From JANYJA01 sp038229055 (GTDB taxonomy: Bacteria; Acidobacteriota; Terriglobia; Bryobacterales; Bryobacteraceae), in NCBI GenBank assembly GCA_038229055.1, contig JBBROU010000050.1:1-33739 (forward strand): a DNA stretch of 33,739 nucleotides. Direction: 5' to 3'. The notes below the pieces were generated by a model. The model did no database searches, was not told where the DNA came from, and was given only the letters and a program-made list of their open reading frames with translations. Position 1 is the first letter of the stretch. The number at the start of each line of letters is the position of its first letter. Below, piece after piece: positions 23,355 to 30,837 of this stretch. The position numbers and the translations under genes are program-made.

Positions 23355-25354
23355 TGCGCACCGAAAAAATCCTCTCGCTCATCTTGCTGGCGGAACTTGC
23401 TATTTTTGCGGCCATTGCGCCTAACTTCGCGACGCTCGCGAATGCGTTCGAGATCACGCGGCTGGCGGTTGAACTGGGTGTGCTGGCGCTGGCCTTGACG
23501 CCGATCATCATCACGGGCGGCATCGACTTATCCGTGGGCTCGATGATGGGTCTGGCGGCAGTAGTCTTCGGCGCACTCTGGCGCGACGCCCATCTTCCGG
23601 TGTTCGCCGCGGCTCTGCTGGCACTCGCCACTGGAACGCTCGGCGGTGCGCTGAACGCCTTGCTAATCACGCGGCTCCGCACGCCGCCGTTAATTGTAAC
23701 TCTGGGAACTTACTCGTTGTTCCGCGGCATGGCTCACGGTCTAACTTCGGGAATTACTAACTACTCCGGATTCCCGGCGAGCTTTTTGTATACCGGGCAA
23801 GGATACCTGCTCGGCTTCTTCCCCCCTCAGTTATTCCTGCTGATCGCAGCCGCCGTCGCCTGGTACCTGCTGCTGCATCGCACCGTCTACGGACGCGCGT
23901 TCTATGCCATTGGCTTTTCGCCCGAAGGCGTCAGGTACGCGGGAATCCCGGTGGCGCGCCGGTTGGGGCTCCTCTATGTGCTCGCCGGTATTTCCGCCAG
24001 CGCGGCGGCACTCATCTATGTCGCGCATTTAGGACAAGCGAAATCGGATGCCGGCACGGGTTATGAACTGATGGCCATCACGGCGGTCGTGCTCGGCGGC
24101 ACGTCGATATTTGGAGGACGCGGCACCATCCCCGGCACGCTGCTGGGTCTGTTCGCGATCAGCATCCTGCAGAACGGTCTGCGCCTCGCCGCGCTCCCCG
24201 CGGAACTCTCCGGCATCCTCACCGGGGGCCTGCTCATCGTTACAATGAGCATCGACCGCTTTTATGCAACCCGCCCGCACGCTCCGCCCGCGGCCTCCCG
24301 CCAACTCGAAGAGGCCACAGTGAAGAATTCGCAAGTCGCCGTTTTGTGCGCCGTGATTGTCGCGTCGGCGCTGCTGATCTGCGGCAGCAACTGGTATCTG
24401 GCGCGGAGCCTGCGCGGCGAACCCCATGCCGCCAGCGCGGCCGCAACGCACGCGCCCGTGATCGGCATGATGCCCAAAGCCAAGGGCGACCCATATTTCG
24501 TTAGCTGCCGCTTGGGAGCCGAAGAAGCCGCGCGCGAACATGGCGATGAGCTCATTTGGGATGGCCCGACGGATCTCGACCCCGCCAAGCAAAACGAAGT
24601 GGTCGAAGGCTGGATCTCGCGCGGCGTGGACGCGATCGCCGTCAGTGTGGAGAACCAAGCCGCGATTTCAACCGTGCTGCGTAAGGCCCGCGCGCGCGGC
24701 ATTCGCGTAATCACATGGGATGCCGACGCCGCGCCCGACGCCCGCGACTTCTTCATCAATCAAGCGACGCCGCAAGGGATCGGCGAGACGCTGACCGACG
24801 AGGCGGCGCGTTTGCTGGGCGGAAGCGGAGACTTCGCCATCGTAACGGCCTCGCTCAGCGCCGCCAATCAGAACGAATGGATCGGCTTCATCAAGCAGCG
24901 GCTCGCGCAGAAATATCCGAATCTGCACTTAGCGGCGATTCGCCCCAGCGACGGTGACCGCGACCGCGCTTTCCAGGAAACTCAGACGCTGCTGAAGGTG
25001 TATCCGCAAGTGAAACTGGTGATGGGCATAGCCGCGCCCGCTGTTCCCGGCATTGCCGAAGCGGTGCGCCAGTCGGAGCGCACCGACGTCAAAGTGATCG
25101 GCCTATCCCTGCCGAACCTGTGCAAGCCTTACGTGCATTCCGGCGTGGTGCAATCCATCGTGCTGTGGAATACGCGCGACCTCGGATACCTCACGGTCAC
25201 CGTCGCCGATGCGTTCAGCCGTGGCAATTTAAAAGCGGGCGCCGCGAGCATCCACGCCGGACGGCTCGGGCGGATTCAGATAGACGGAGCCCAAGTGCGC
25301 CTCGGTGCCCCGTTCATCTTCAACAAGGCGAATATCGATCAGTTCAACTTCTAA
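23354..25354 (+). CDS. fused sugar ABC permease 2 and periplasmic binding protein (RhaQ-RhaS-like)
   Basis: The single open frame is 666 codons. Residues 1-322 are a complete second permease (ITGGIDLSVGSMMGLAAVVFG; LMAITAVVLGGTSIFGGRGTIPG). From residue 323 comes a whole periplasmic binding protein: a hydrophobic segment (VAVLCAVIVASALLICG), then APVIGMMPKAKGDPYFVSC, WISRGVDAIAVSVEN, VITWDADAAPDARDFFINQ, VIGLSLPNLCKPYV, VLWNTRDLGYLTVTVADAF. It most resembles rhamnose (RhaS) and AI-2 (LsrB) binding proteins. The join falls just where both proteins would normally end and start. A GTG at 24320 with GAGG before it could allow separate translation of the binding protein. The extra helix would carry the fused domain to the periplasm. 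Confidence 0.85.
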   Translation: MRTEKILSLILLAELAIFAAIAPNFATLANAFEITRLAVELGVLALALTPIIITGGIDLSVGSMMGLAAVVFGALWRDAHLPVFAAALLALATGTLGGALNALLITRLRTPPLIVTLGTYSLFRGMAHGLTSGITNYSGFPASFLYTGQGYLLGFFPPQLFLLIAAAVAWYLLLHRTVYGRAFYAIGFSPEGVRYAGIPVARRLGLLYVLAGISASAAALIYVAHLGQAKSDAGTGYELMAITAVVLGGTSIFGGRGTIPGTLLGLFAISILQNGLRLAALPAELSGILTGGLLIVTMSIDRFYATRPHAPPAASRQLEEATVKNSQVAVLCAVIVASALLICGSNWYLARSLRGEPHAASAAATHAPVIGMMPKAKGDPYFVSCRLGAEEAAREHGDELIWDGPTDLDPAKQNEVVEGWISRGVDAIAVSVENQAAISTVLRKARARGIRVITWDADAAPDARDFFINQATPQGIGETLTDEAARLLGGSGDFAIVTASLSAANQNEWIGFIKQRLAQKYPNLHLAAIRPSDGDRDRAFQETQTLLKVYPQVKLVMGIAAPAVPGIAEAVRQSERTDVKVIGLSLPNLCKPYVHSGVVQSIVLWNTRDLGYLTVTVADAFSRGNLKAGAASIHAGRLGRIQIDGAQVRLGAPFIFNKANIDQFNF

Positions 25355-25355
25355 A
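25331..25355 (+). repeat. direct repeat, copy 1 (3' end of the binding-protein gene)
   Basis: This 25-base stretch encodes the last residues of the binding protein (NIDQFNF and stop). A copy with two differences occurs at 25589-25613, 258 bases downstream. Weaker similarity continues for about 14 bases after both copies. It points to a past duplication or insertion that separated two copies of this gene end. Confidence 0.7.
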
Positions 25356-25394
25356 AGCGCGGTGCCTCGGCTGAAAAAGAAAGGGAAGTCAGTC

Positions 25395-25523
25395 ATGGCT
25401 GTAAACGTGAACGACAAAATCAAGAAGCTGAGCCCCGCGCAGCGCAAGAAGGTAGAGGCGCGCGCCGCTGAGCTCATCGCCCAGGAAATGTCCCTGCGGG
25501 AGCTGCGCAAAGCGCGAAAATAA
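25395..25523 (+). CDS. 42-residue remnant of a HigA/XRE-type antitoxin N-terminus
   Basis: A short gene with a good ribosome site (AGGGAAG, about 8 bases before ATG 25395). The protein starts MAVNVNDKIKKLSPAQRKKV and continues EARAAELIAQEMSLRELRKA. This is the usual N-terminal helix of HigA-like antitoxins, whose DNA-binding helix-turn-helix comes directly after the RKARKLTQ-type step. Here the frame stops at exactly that step, so the DNA-binding part is missing. No toxin gene is beside it. It is either a broken antitoxin or a small independent protein. The family call is from resemblance of the N-terminal block. Confidence 0.5.
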   Translation: MAVNVNDKIKKLSPAQRKKVEARAAELIAQEMSLRELRKARK

Positions 25524-25588
25524 AGGCGGACCCACCGCGTCCTCCCTGCACGATTTAGACCTTGAAACGATTCTAGGATGGAGCTGGC

Positions 25589-25613
25589 AATATCGATCGG
25601 TTCAACTTCTAGA
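25589..25613 (+). repeat. direct repeat, copy 2
   Basis: This is the second copy of the 25-base sequence at 25331, differing at two positions. In frame it still reads GNIDRFNF and a stop, a ghost of the binding-protein C-terminus. The stop of the aldo/keto reductase (minus strand, 25609-25611) lies inside it. The 85 bases from 25524 to the reductase stop hold no gene. Confidence 0.7.
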
Positions 25614-26646
25614 ATCTCGGCACGTCGGCCAAGCGGTTCACGTTTTGGAAGGGAACCATCCAGCCGGGATACTCTGGCGGAAGCGCGCTGGCTTCGTCGA
25701 GCTTGGCGATCTCATCGGCAGTGAGTTGCAGATTGGCCGCGGCCAGGTTTTGATCTAGTTGGTCGAGGCGCTTGGCTCCAATAATCACCGATGTGACGAA
25801 AGGCTTGGCGAGAACCCACGCAAGGGCGACGGTAGCGACGCCGGTGCCGCGCGCTTCGGCTATGGGGCGAAGGACATCCAGCACACGCCAGGCGCGCTCT
25901 TTATCGACGATAGGAAAGTCAAAGCCGGAGCGACGCGAGTTATCGGGTTTCTGATTTTCGCGCGAGAACTTGCCTGAAAGCAGGCCGCCGGCGAGAGGGC
26001 TCCAAACCAGAAGCCCGGTGCCCTGGTCTTTTAACAGCGGCACGATCTCGCGCTCGAGATCGCGGCCGGCGATGGAGTAATAGGCCTGAAGAGTGTCGAT
26101 TTTCGCGAGATTCTTCGCATCGGAAATGCCGAGCGCTTTCATGATCTGCCAAGCGTACCAGTTGGAACAGCCGATGTAGCGGACCTTTCCCTGGGAAACC
26201 AGAGTGTCGAGCGCGCGGAGTGTCTCTTCCACCGGAGTAACCGAGTCGGCACCGTGAATCTGGTAGAGATCGATGTAATCGGTTTGCAAACGTCCGAGCG
26301 AAGCATCGACGGCGTCCATCAGGTGACCGCGCGAGGCGCCCACGTCGTTGCGCCCAGGTCCGGTGCGGCCGAACGCTTTGGTGGCGATAACAATGTCCTT
26401 GCGGGCAATGCCGAGATTCTTGATTGCCCGCGCGAGCGTCTGTTCAGACTGGCCGTTGCTGTAGACGTCCGCGGTGTCGACGAAGTTGACACCCGCGTCG
26501 AATGAAGCTTTCAGGAGTTGATCGGCGAGGTCTTGTTCAACGCCCGCGATCGCCTTCCACATGCCTTCCCCAGAGGAGAAGGTCATGGTGCCTAAACAAA
26601 TTTCAGAAACGAGGAGCCCGGTGTGGCCGAGGGTGTTGTACTTCAT
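25609..26646 (-). CDS. aldo/keto reductase
   Basis: A 345-residue NADPH-dependent oxidoreductase of the aldo/keto reductase superfamily, in the group of YajO/YhdN-like enzymes. The start ATG at 26646 gives the usual MKYNTLGHTGLLVSEICLGTM opening. A GTG 27 bases upstream is the alternative. The catalytic Asp and Tyr lie in DTADVYSNGQSE, the Lys in VIATKAFG and the His in YQIHGADS. YIGCSNWYAWQ and TSVIIGAKRLDQLDQNL complete the family pattern, the latter binding the cofactor phosphate. The substrate is not predictable. It follows a SnoaL-like gene by 42 bases on the same strand. Its stop codon is within the second copy of the direct repeat. Confidence 0.93.
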   Translation of the reverse strand: MKYNTLGHTGLLVSEICLGTMTFSSGEGMWKAIAGVEQDLADQLLKASFDAGVNFVDTADVYSNGQSEQTLARAIKNLGIARKDIVIATKAFGRTGPGRNDVGASRGHLMDAVDASLGRLQTDYIDLYQIHGADSVTPVEETLRALDTLVSQGKVRYIGCSNWYAWQIMKALGISDAKNLAKIDTLQAYYSIAGRDLEREIVPLLKDQGTGLLVWSPLAGGLLSGKFSRENQKPDNSRRSGFDFPIVDKERAWRVLDVLRPIAEARGTGVATVALAWVLAKPFVTSVIIGAKRLDQLDQNLAAANLQLTADEIAKLDEASALPPEYPGWMVPFQNVNRLADVPRF

Positions 26647-26688
26647 GCTCCCAGTGAGATGCGACAGCGGCACCGGACGATTCGAGCC

Positions 26689-27054
26689 CTACATGTTGTA
26701 GAAAAACTCTTCGTACACAATCTTCCCGTCATGCACTTTGTAGACCGCCACTTCTTCCATGGTATGCCGTTTGGCCTCGGGCTTGAAGGTGACGTCCATT
26801 TTGAAAGTCACTGCGAAGTGGGATCCAGCGACAATCGGCCCTTCCACTTTGACCGAGTGAACCTCGTGATTAGCGGTCCACCATTCACCCTTAGCCTTCA
26901 CCGCGGCGAGGCCCTTCGCCTCACGCGATCCTCCCGGAGGCGCACCGGCTTCCATGCTAACGATATCGTGCGCGTAAAGGGCATCCGTGGCTTCGGCGAA
27001 CTTGCCTTGCGAACACAATTTAACTAGTTGGTCCGCGACTTCTTGAGTAGTCAT
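26689..27054 (-). CDS. SnoaL-like (NTF2-fold) protein
   Basis: This 121-residue protein has the cone-shaped NTF2/SnoaL pattern. The N-terminal helices include VADQLVKLCSQGKFAEATDALYA. The rest is curved sheet with VSMEAGAPPGGSREAKGLAAV, FAVTFKMDVTFKP and EEVAVYKVHDGKIVYEEFFYN. SnoaL-like proteins often act as small isomerases or cyclases, but most are uncharacterised. A clear GGAG ribosome site precedes the ATG. It is probably co-transcribed with the aldo/keto reductase downstream. The 113 bases between it and the end of the TIR-like pair upstream carry no gene. Confidence 0.85.
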   Translation of the reverse strand: MTTQEVADQLVKLCSQGKFAEATDALYAHDIVSMEAGAPPGGSREAKGLAAVKAKGEWWTANHEVHSVKVEGPIVAGSHFAVTFKMDVTFKPEAKRHTMEEVAVYKVHDGKIVYEEFFYNM

Positions 27055-27167
27055 ATCGATCTCCTGGCGTTTTTTCGTTCAGTAAAAAGCTATCACAGGA
27101 GAGCGGGAGGCTGGGTGAATCCTTGATGAATTTGGAGTGTCATCTCTTCGACGCGGTGCGATTCTAT

Positions 27168-27827
27168 TCACTCGCTCGGCCCACCATCCTCGAGCCAAAC
27201 GGTAACCCGATGCATTACGTTGAGATCGGTAGCATCCTGAAGTATTTTCGGCGGAAGGAAACGTCGCAGACGGACAGACTCCTTAAGCTCGGGAACGCCC
27301 TGGGCTTCCGCGGCGCGGACAATTCGAGCATGAAACTCGTCGCGCGAAGCTTGGTCGTGCGAGAAACCGCTCGCGATGTTGAACTGCTTCAGTAAATCGC
27401 GCGCCAGCTCATACAGAGCTGGAATATCCAGCCTTGATCCGAGAATATTGCGAACGGCGTTGTCCAGTTTTGCGAGGAAATCCTCATGTTTCGCGAGCTC
27501 ATATTTGATAAATTCGAACTGACGAGTATCTACAGGAGCGTCCCTCGGTTCATCTTGGGTCAGGAAGACAACTGGCTTTCCCTTCTCGTATGCGATCCCG
27601 AGTTCAAAGAAAACGTTCGCGTTGTTGCCTGTGATATCTGCGATCAGAAACGTCGCCTCTGAAATTTGGTCGGAGATCTTTTTCAGCAACTCCTTTGTGA
27701 GCACATTGCTGTCGCCGCGTTCTACTCGAATCCTATACTTCTCTTCGAGATATTTTTTCAAATATAGGAAGAAAAAGTTCAATTCGGGGCGGAATGGAAT
27801 GACCACGAAGCACAGCGTCTCCCGCAA
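27168..27827 (-). CDS. nucleoside-deoxyribosyltransferase/TIR-like protein, second of a pair
   Basis: This 219-residue protein belongs to the NDT/TIR-like fold group. The first strand is LCFVVIPF. The next recognisable block is TFLIADITGNNANVFFELG (residues 59-77), in which Glu75 sits where the catalytic Glu of nucleoside 2-deoxyribosyltransferases and TIR NAD-cleaving enzymes lies. IAYEKGKPVVFLTQ follows. The C-terminal 80 or so residues (after about 140) form an extra helical part that the shorter partner lacks. The start is TTG at 27827, four bases after the partner's stop. The region is much lower in GC than the flanks: I count 18 of 60 G or C in 27721-27780. Enzyme activity is inferred, not shown. 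The substrate could be a nucleotide or NAD. Confidence 0.75.
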   Translation of the reverse strand: MRETLCFVVIPFRPELNFFFLYLKKYLEEKYRIRVERGDSNVLTKELLKKISDQISEATFLIADITGNNANVFFELGIAYEKGKPVVFLTQDEPRDAPVDTRQFEFIKYELAKHEDFLAKLDNAVRNILGSRLDIPALYELARDLLKQFNIASGFSHDQASRDEFHARIVRAAEAQGVPELKESVRLRRFLPPKILQDATDLNVMHRVTVWLEDGGPSE

Positions 27828-27831
27828 TGAT

Positions 27832-28239
27832 TTAGGCGCTCCGTTGCAGCGTCAGGGCCTTCGTCTCAGCCCTCACGTGGTCGGCCAAACGAGGAAGATT
27901 TTCAGGGTCGTAGGTAATGTACTGAAGACCGGCGAGGTCGCTAGGAAGATTGTAGGCGGAGTTGATATTGAATAACAGGATTGTCGGTTTTCGAAGCGCA
28001 TGAGCAAACCCGACCTCGAACAGCACATTCGGGTCTTGACGGCTGACGTCGGCAAGGATCAAATCAGCTTGGCGAATAATGCCGAGAATATCGGACGTCA
28101 TCTCGGCCCCGGGACGGACAGCGCCACGATACTGAACCACTCTGAACCCAGCCTCTTCAAGCGTCCTTTGAACAGTATCCTGGACGCGCCGCCCCTCGGG
28201 GTCGAACGGCGCAATCACGAACACTTTGGGCGGCTGCAT
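27832..28239 (-). CDS. nucleoside-deoxyribosyltransferase/TIR-like protein, first of a pair
   Basis: This 135-residue single-domain protein is a distant relative of the following gene. It opens with VFVIAPFDPEG, the first strand and loop of the NDT/TIR-like fold. ADLILADVSRQDPNVLFEVG (residues 58-77) includes Glu75 at the expected catalytic position. AHALRKPTILLF completes the pattern. The C-terminal helix is short. It begins 37 bases after the 80-residue gene and shares its strand, so it may be the continuation of the sigma-factor operon. GAGG stands one base before the ATG, which is close for a ribosome site. The pair could be an NAD- or nucleotide-degrading unit, or could modify nucleosides in metabolism. 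Confidence 0.75.
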   Translation of the reverse strand: MQPPKVFVIAPFDPEGRRVQDTVQRTLEEAGFRVVQYRGAVRPGAEMTSDILGIIRQADLILADVSRQDPNVLFEVGFAHALRKPTILLFNINSAYNLPSDLAGLQYITYDPENLPRLADHVRAETKALTLQRSA

Positions 28240-28276
28240 GCCTCAGTTTACCGCCAATCCCTTAGGAGTCAGTCGG

Positions 28277-28519
28277 TCAAATCGGAATCGGCCGCGCCAG
28301 CCGCACGATTTCGAAGTTCTCCGGATTCAGCCTCCGCGCTTGCAGCTGTTCTACACACGCTTCCACCGTATCCCCCAGCGCCTCAATCCGCCGTAACGGC
28401 AATGTCTGCGGCGTGTAGATTTCGAGAGCGATCCACTTACCCGCCAGCGCGATGCCGTCGCGAAGACTCAAGCGCTCGGGCGCTTCCCCGATGAACTTCG
28501 AGGGATCGAGAGTCTTCAA
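28277..28519 (-). CDS. 80-residue protein of unknown function coupled to the secreted protein gene
   Basis: The start is TTG at 28519, whose TTGA overlaps the stop of the preceding gene by four bases, the same arrangement as at 22437. The protein reads MKTLDPSKFIGEAPERLSLR at the start, then DGIALAGKWIALEIYTPQTL and a C-terminal VEACVEQLQARRLNPENFEI. I do not recognise a family. It looks like a compact alpha/beta protein without signal peptide or membrane segment. Base composition and frame overlap support it as a real gene. It would be the last member of the sigma/anti-sigma unit, or a link to the TIR-like pair. Confidence 0.65.
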   Translation of the reverse strand: MKTLDPSKFIGEAPERLSLRDGIALAGKWIALEIYTPQTLPLRRIEALGDTVEACVEQLQARRLNPENFEIVRLARPIPI

Positions 28520-29673
28520 AACTTGCGCAGTTCCTCGACCAACGCTGCCAGTCCTTTGCGGCGATAGAGATCCGCCAGGCGCTGCTCCTCCGGCGAGGGC
28601 GCGATGACTCGCAGCAGGCGCGAACTTTCCAGCGACTCGCGCTTGGGCACCCACACCTTGCCGTCGGCAAACTCAACTTGGCTGACGAACCCGGTCATTC
28701 CTTGAATGGGGACAGGCCGTCCGGGGCCCCGCGAAAATTTCAGCGACGTGTCCTGCAATAGACGCGCCGTCTGGCCCGAAGGCAGGAACAGATCGTCTTC
28801 CGAACCGGGCACGGAACCCGCCAGAAACTCGCGGCCTTCACGATCTTTCACCAACCATCCGATCTCGACGTACCGCACCGCTCGTGATGAACGATTCAGC
28901 ACATTGATGCGCGGCGCGCGCGCTTCATTGCCCGCAATCTCAGCCCAACCATCAACCGGAGACACAGGTGAATCCGGGATCTGCAGAAACGCAAACTGCG
29001 CCACGTGATCCGGACGCGCCACGGCGCTGGTCGAGCGGCCCTTCGGCGCAAGCTGCACATCCAGGCGCGGGCGCTCGGCTTGACGCGTCAAACTCTCCAG
29101 CATCTCCTGCTGCAAACCGGGCTGCCCGCGGCTCTGCAGCACCTGTTTGAAGTACTTACGATCGCGCTGCGCTTCCATCTCCCAAAACGTCATGGAGCGC
29201 CGCGAGTTCAGCCTGTTCGGGCCATAAAATCCGAGGTCCTCGAAGAGAACTCCATCAAGGCTGACTTCCACCAACTGTGGATTGTTCGATTGCAAGGGAC
29301 GCAAGAGTTGAACATCGATGCGCACCGGGAACGCGTCGCCCGGCGCCACGTCGATACTGGGCGCCGCCACCGAAGCCTTGCCGCCCGGCGTGAAATCCTG
29401 AGCCAGCAGCAGCAGCGTCACACCGCGCACGCGGCGCGGTCCCGTGTTGCGCAGCGTCACCGCCATGTGCAGGTCGATCACCAGCGCGCCGCCTCGCGCC
29501 GTGGTGTGGGATTCGCCGTAATTCGCCGTCAGTAACGATAAAGGCGAGTCGCCGGGGAGCTTGAACTTCACCGACGTGTTGGGATCGAGCGAGTTGGTGT
29601 CCTGCGCCGGCAAAGCGCCGGTTCCCGCCACCAATGCCGCGACCAAAACCGCCTTATTGCAGATAGACAGCAT
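28516..29673 (-). CDS. secreted protein of the sigma/anti-sigma operon
   Basis: This 385-residue exported protein is not recognised by family. I chose ATG 29673, which gives a 23-residue signal peptide ending ALPAQ. ATG 29700 (MKKPATSQS...) is a good alternative. The gene overlaps the anti-sigma gene's end by 20 bases. The mature protein opens with a beta-rich part (HMAVTLRNTGPRRVRGVTLL), resembling an immunoglobulin-like fold. Then comes a basic, helical middle (EMEAQRDRKYFKQVLQSRG) and a second beta part (PRINVLNRSSRAVRYVEIGW). The protein ends in a helix near LADLYRRKGLAALVEEL. It may be the envelope-side target or sensor of the sigma/anti-sigma pair. Confidence 0.75.
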   Translation of the reverse strand: MLSICNKAVLVAALVAGTGALPAQDTNSLDPNTSVKFKLPGDSPLSLLTANYGESHTTARGGALVIDLHMAVTLRNTGPRRVRGVTLLLLAQDFTPGGKASVAAPSIDVAPGDAFPVRIDVQLLRPLQSNNPQLVEVSLDGVLFEDLGFYGPNRLNSRRSMTFWEMEAQRDRKYFKQVLQSRGQPGLQQEMLESLTRQAERPRLDVQLAPKGRSTSAVARPDHVAQFAFLQIPDSPVSPVDGWAEIAGNEARAPRINVLNRSSRAVRYVEIGWLVKDREGREFLAGSVPGSEDDLFLPSGQTARLLQDTSLKFSRGPGRPVPIQGMTGFVSQVEFADGKVWVPKRESLESSRLLRVIAPSPEEQRLADLYRRKGLAALVEELRKF

Positions 29674-30196
29674 TGACTGTGACGTAGCCGGTTTCTTCAT
29701 CGACATAGCGAGCCCCCACTTGGCCCTTTGCTCCAACCGAATAAACAACGTCCTTGCCGCGGCTGTTCAACACGCTGCGCAACTGGCTGCCCTCGCTGAC
29801 CGAGATGCCTCGGCCGCTCGTCTGCACAGTCAAGGGCTCGACAACGTGCGGATTCACCGCCGGATAATCCAGCCACAGCCCCGCCGCGATCAGGATCGTC
29901 AGACTCGCCAGCGCGGCAACCAGGCGAGGCCCGGCGGCGCCAATACCCGCCCGGTGAGCTACGCATTCGCCTGCCGCCAGTCCCAGCCGGATGTTGGCAC
30001 GCATCTCGGCCGCGATCTGCTGCCATGCGAGCGCGTCAACGGACTCGGAAACTTGGGCGCGCAGCGAGGAGTAAGCTACCACCGTGTTCTGGCATTCGCC
30101 GCACGCTTCCACATGCCGGCCCACACGACGCCGCGTGAGCCAGCCCAGATCATTACCGGCGAAAAGCGCGAGTTGTTCTTCCGAAGGGTGCGGCAT
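29654..30196 (-). CDS. zinc-finger anti-sigma factor
   Basis: This 180-residue regulator should hold the neighbouring sigma factor inactive at the membrane. The N-terminus has the anti-sigma zinc-binding signature H-x3-C-x2-C (His28, Cys32, Cys35 in GRHVEACGEC). A single hydrophobic helix lies at about residues 91-109. The C-terminal 70 residues would be in the periplasm and contain VEPLTVQTSGRGISV and a Val-rich end. The ATG is two bases after the sigma-factor stop. Signals from the envelope would act on the outer part, perhaps with help of the secreted protein encoded next. Confidence 0.88.
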   Translation of the reverse strand: MPHPSEEQLALFAGNDLGWLTRRRVGRHVEACGECQNTVVAYSSLRAQVSESVDALAWQQIAAEMRANIRLGLAAGECVAHRAGIGAAGPRLVAALASLTILIAAGLWLDYPAVNPHVVEPLTVQTSGRGISVSEGSQLRSVLNSRGKDVVYSVGAKGQVGARYVDEETGYVTVNAVYLQ

Positions 30197-30198
30197 TA

Positions 30199-30762
30199 CT
30201 AACGTTTCCTCTTGGCTGCGAACTTCCGAAACTTAATCCGCGCGTTGGCGATGTGCGACCGCACCGTGGCTTTGCTGCAATCGAGGCGGCGCGCCACTTC
30301 TTCCGCGGGCAGGTCCTCCAGATCGCGGAGCACCAGGGCCGTCCGTTCGCGCGTGGTTAGCGTCCGCAAACCGGCTTCCAAATAGTCGCAGCGCTCGCTG
30401 CGCAACAGGATTTCTTCGGGCGTATCGCCGTGGCTGTCAGGCGCATGGTCGATTTCGCAAAACGAAACACGCCCATGCCGCCGCAAAAAGTCGAGCGCGG
30501 TATTTGTGGCGATGCGGGAAAGCCAATGCGCGGCTTTCAACTCATCCTTTAACTGATCCTGACGCTGCAAAGCCTTGATGAATGCTTCCTGGGTCAGGTC
30601 CTGCGCATCGGCCACATTGCCCACAATCCGGTAAATTTGCAGGAAAATCCGGCGCAAGTTCTCGGAAACAAAGCGGTCCTGCTGCTCCCGCGCAAGAACC
30701 GTCGGCTCGATGGCGTCGCTCATCGCATAGTTCACCGCGATTCCCAGATTTGCGTTCCCCAT
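30199..30762 (-). CDS. ECF-type RNA polymerase sigma factor
   Basis: This 187-residue alternative sigma factor has the two-domain ECF layout. Sigma region 2 covers about residues 30-98, with VADAQDLTQEAFIKAL and WLSRIATNTALDFLRRH. Region 4 covers about 128-180, with TTRERTALVLRDLEDLPAEE and CSKATVRSHIANARIKFRK as the DNA-binding helix-turn-helix. ATG 30762 has a good ribosome site (AGGGTGAA). A TTG 15 bases upstream is less likely. It heads the minus-strand run of anti-sigma, secreted protein and 80-residue protein. The 75 bases to the divergent thiolase must hold both promoters, but I cannot assign an ECF-type pair with confidence. Confidence 0.92.
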   Translation of the reverse strand: MGNANLGIAVNYAMSDAIEPTVLAREQQDRFVSENLRRIFLQIYRIVGNVADAQDLTQEAFIKALQRQDQLKDELKAAHWLSRIATNTALDFLRRHGRVSFCEIDHAPDSHGDTPEEILLRSERCDYLEAGLRTLTTRERTALVLRDLEDLPAEEVARRLDCSKATVRSHIANARIKFRKFAAKRKR

Positions 30763-30837
30763 TTCACCCTGTAACAAAGGATGACGAGCGAACCGTCCAA
30801 ACGTGGAACTCGACTTTCAGCGTTACTCTTAAAGTAT

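Noticed and set aside
30763..30837. Possible ECF promoter (GGAACT at about 30803) between sigma and thiolase
   Set aside because: It points toward the thiolase rather than the sigma gene, and the -10 partner is weak, so autoregulation cannot be supported.
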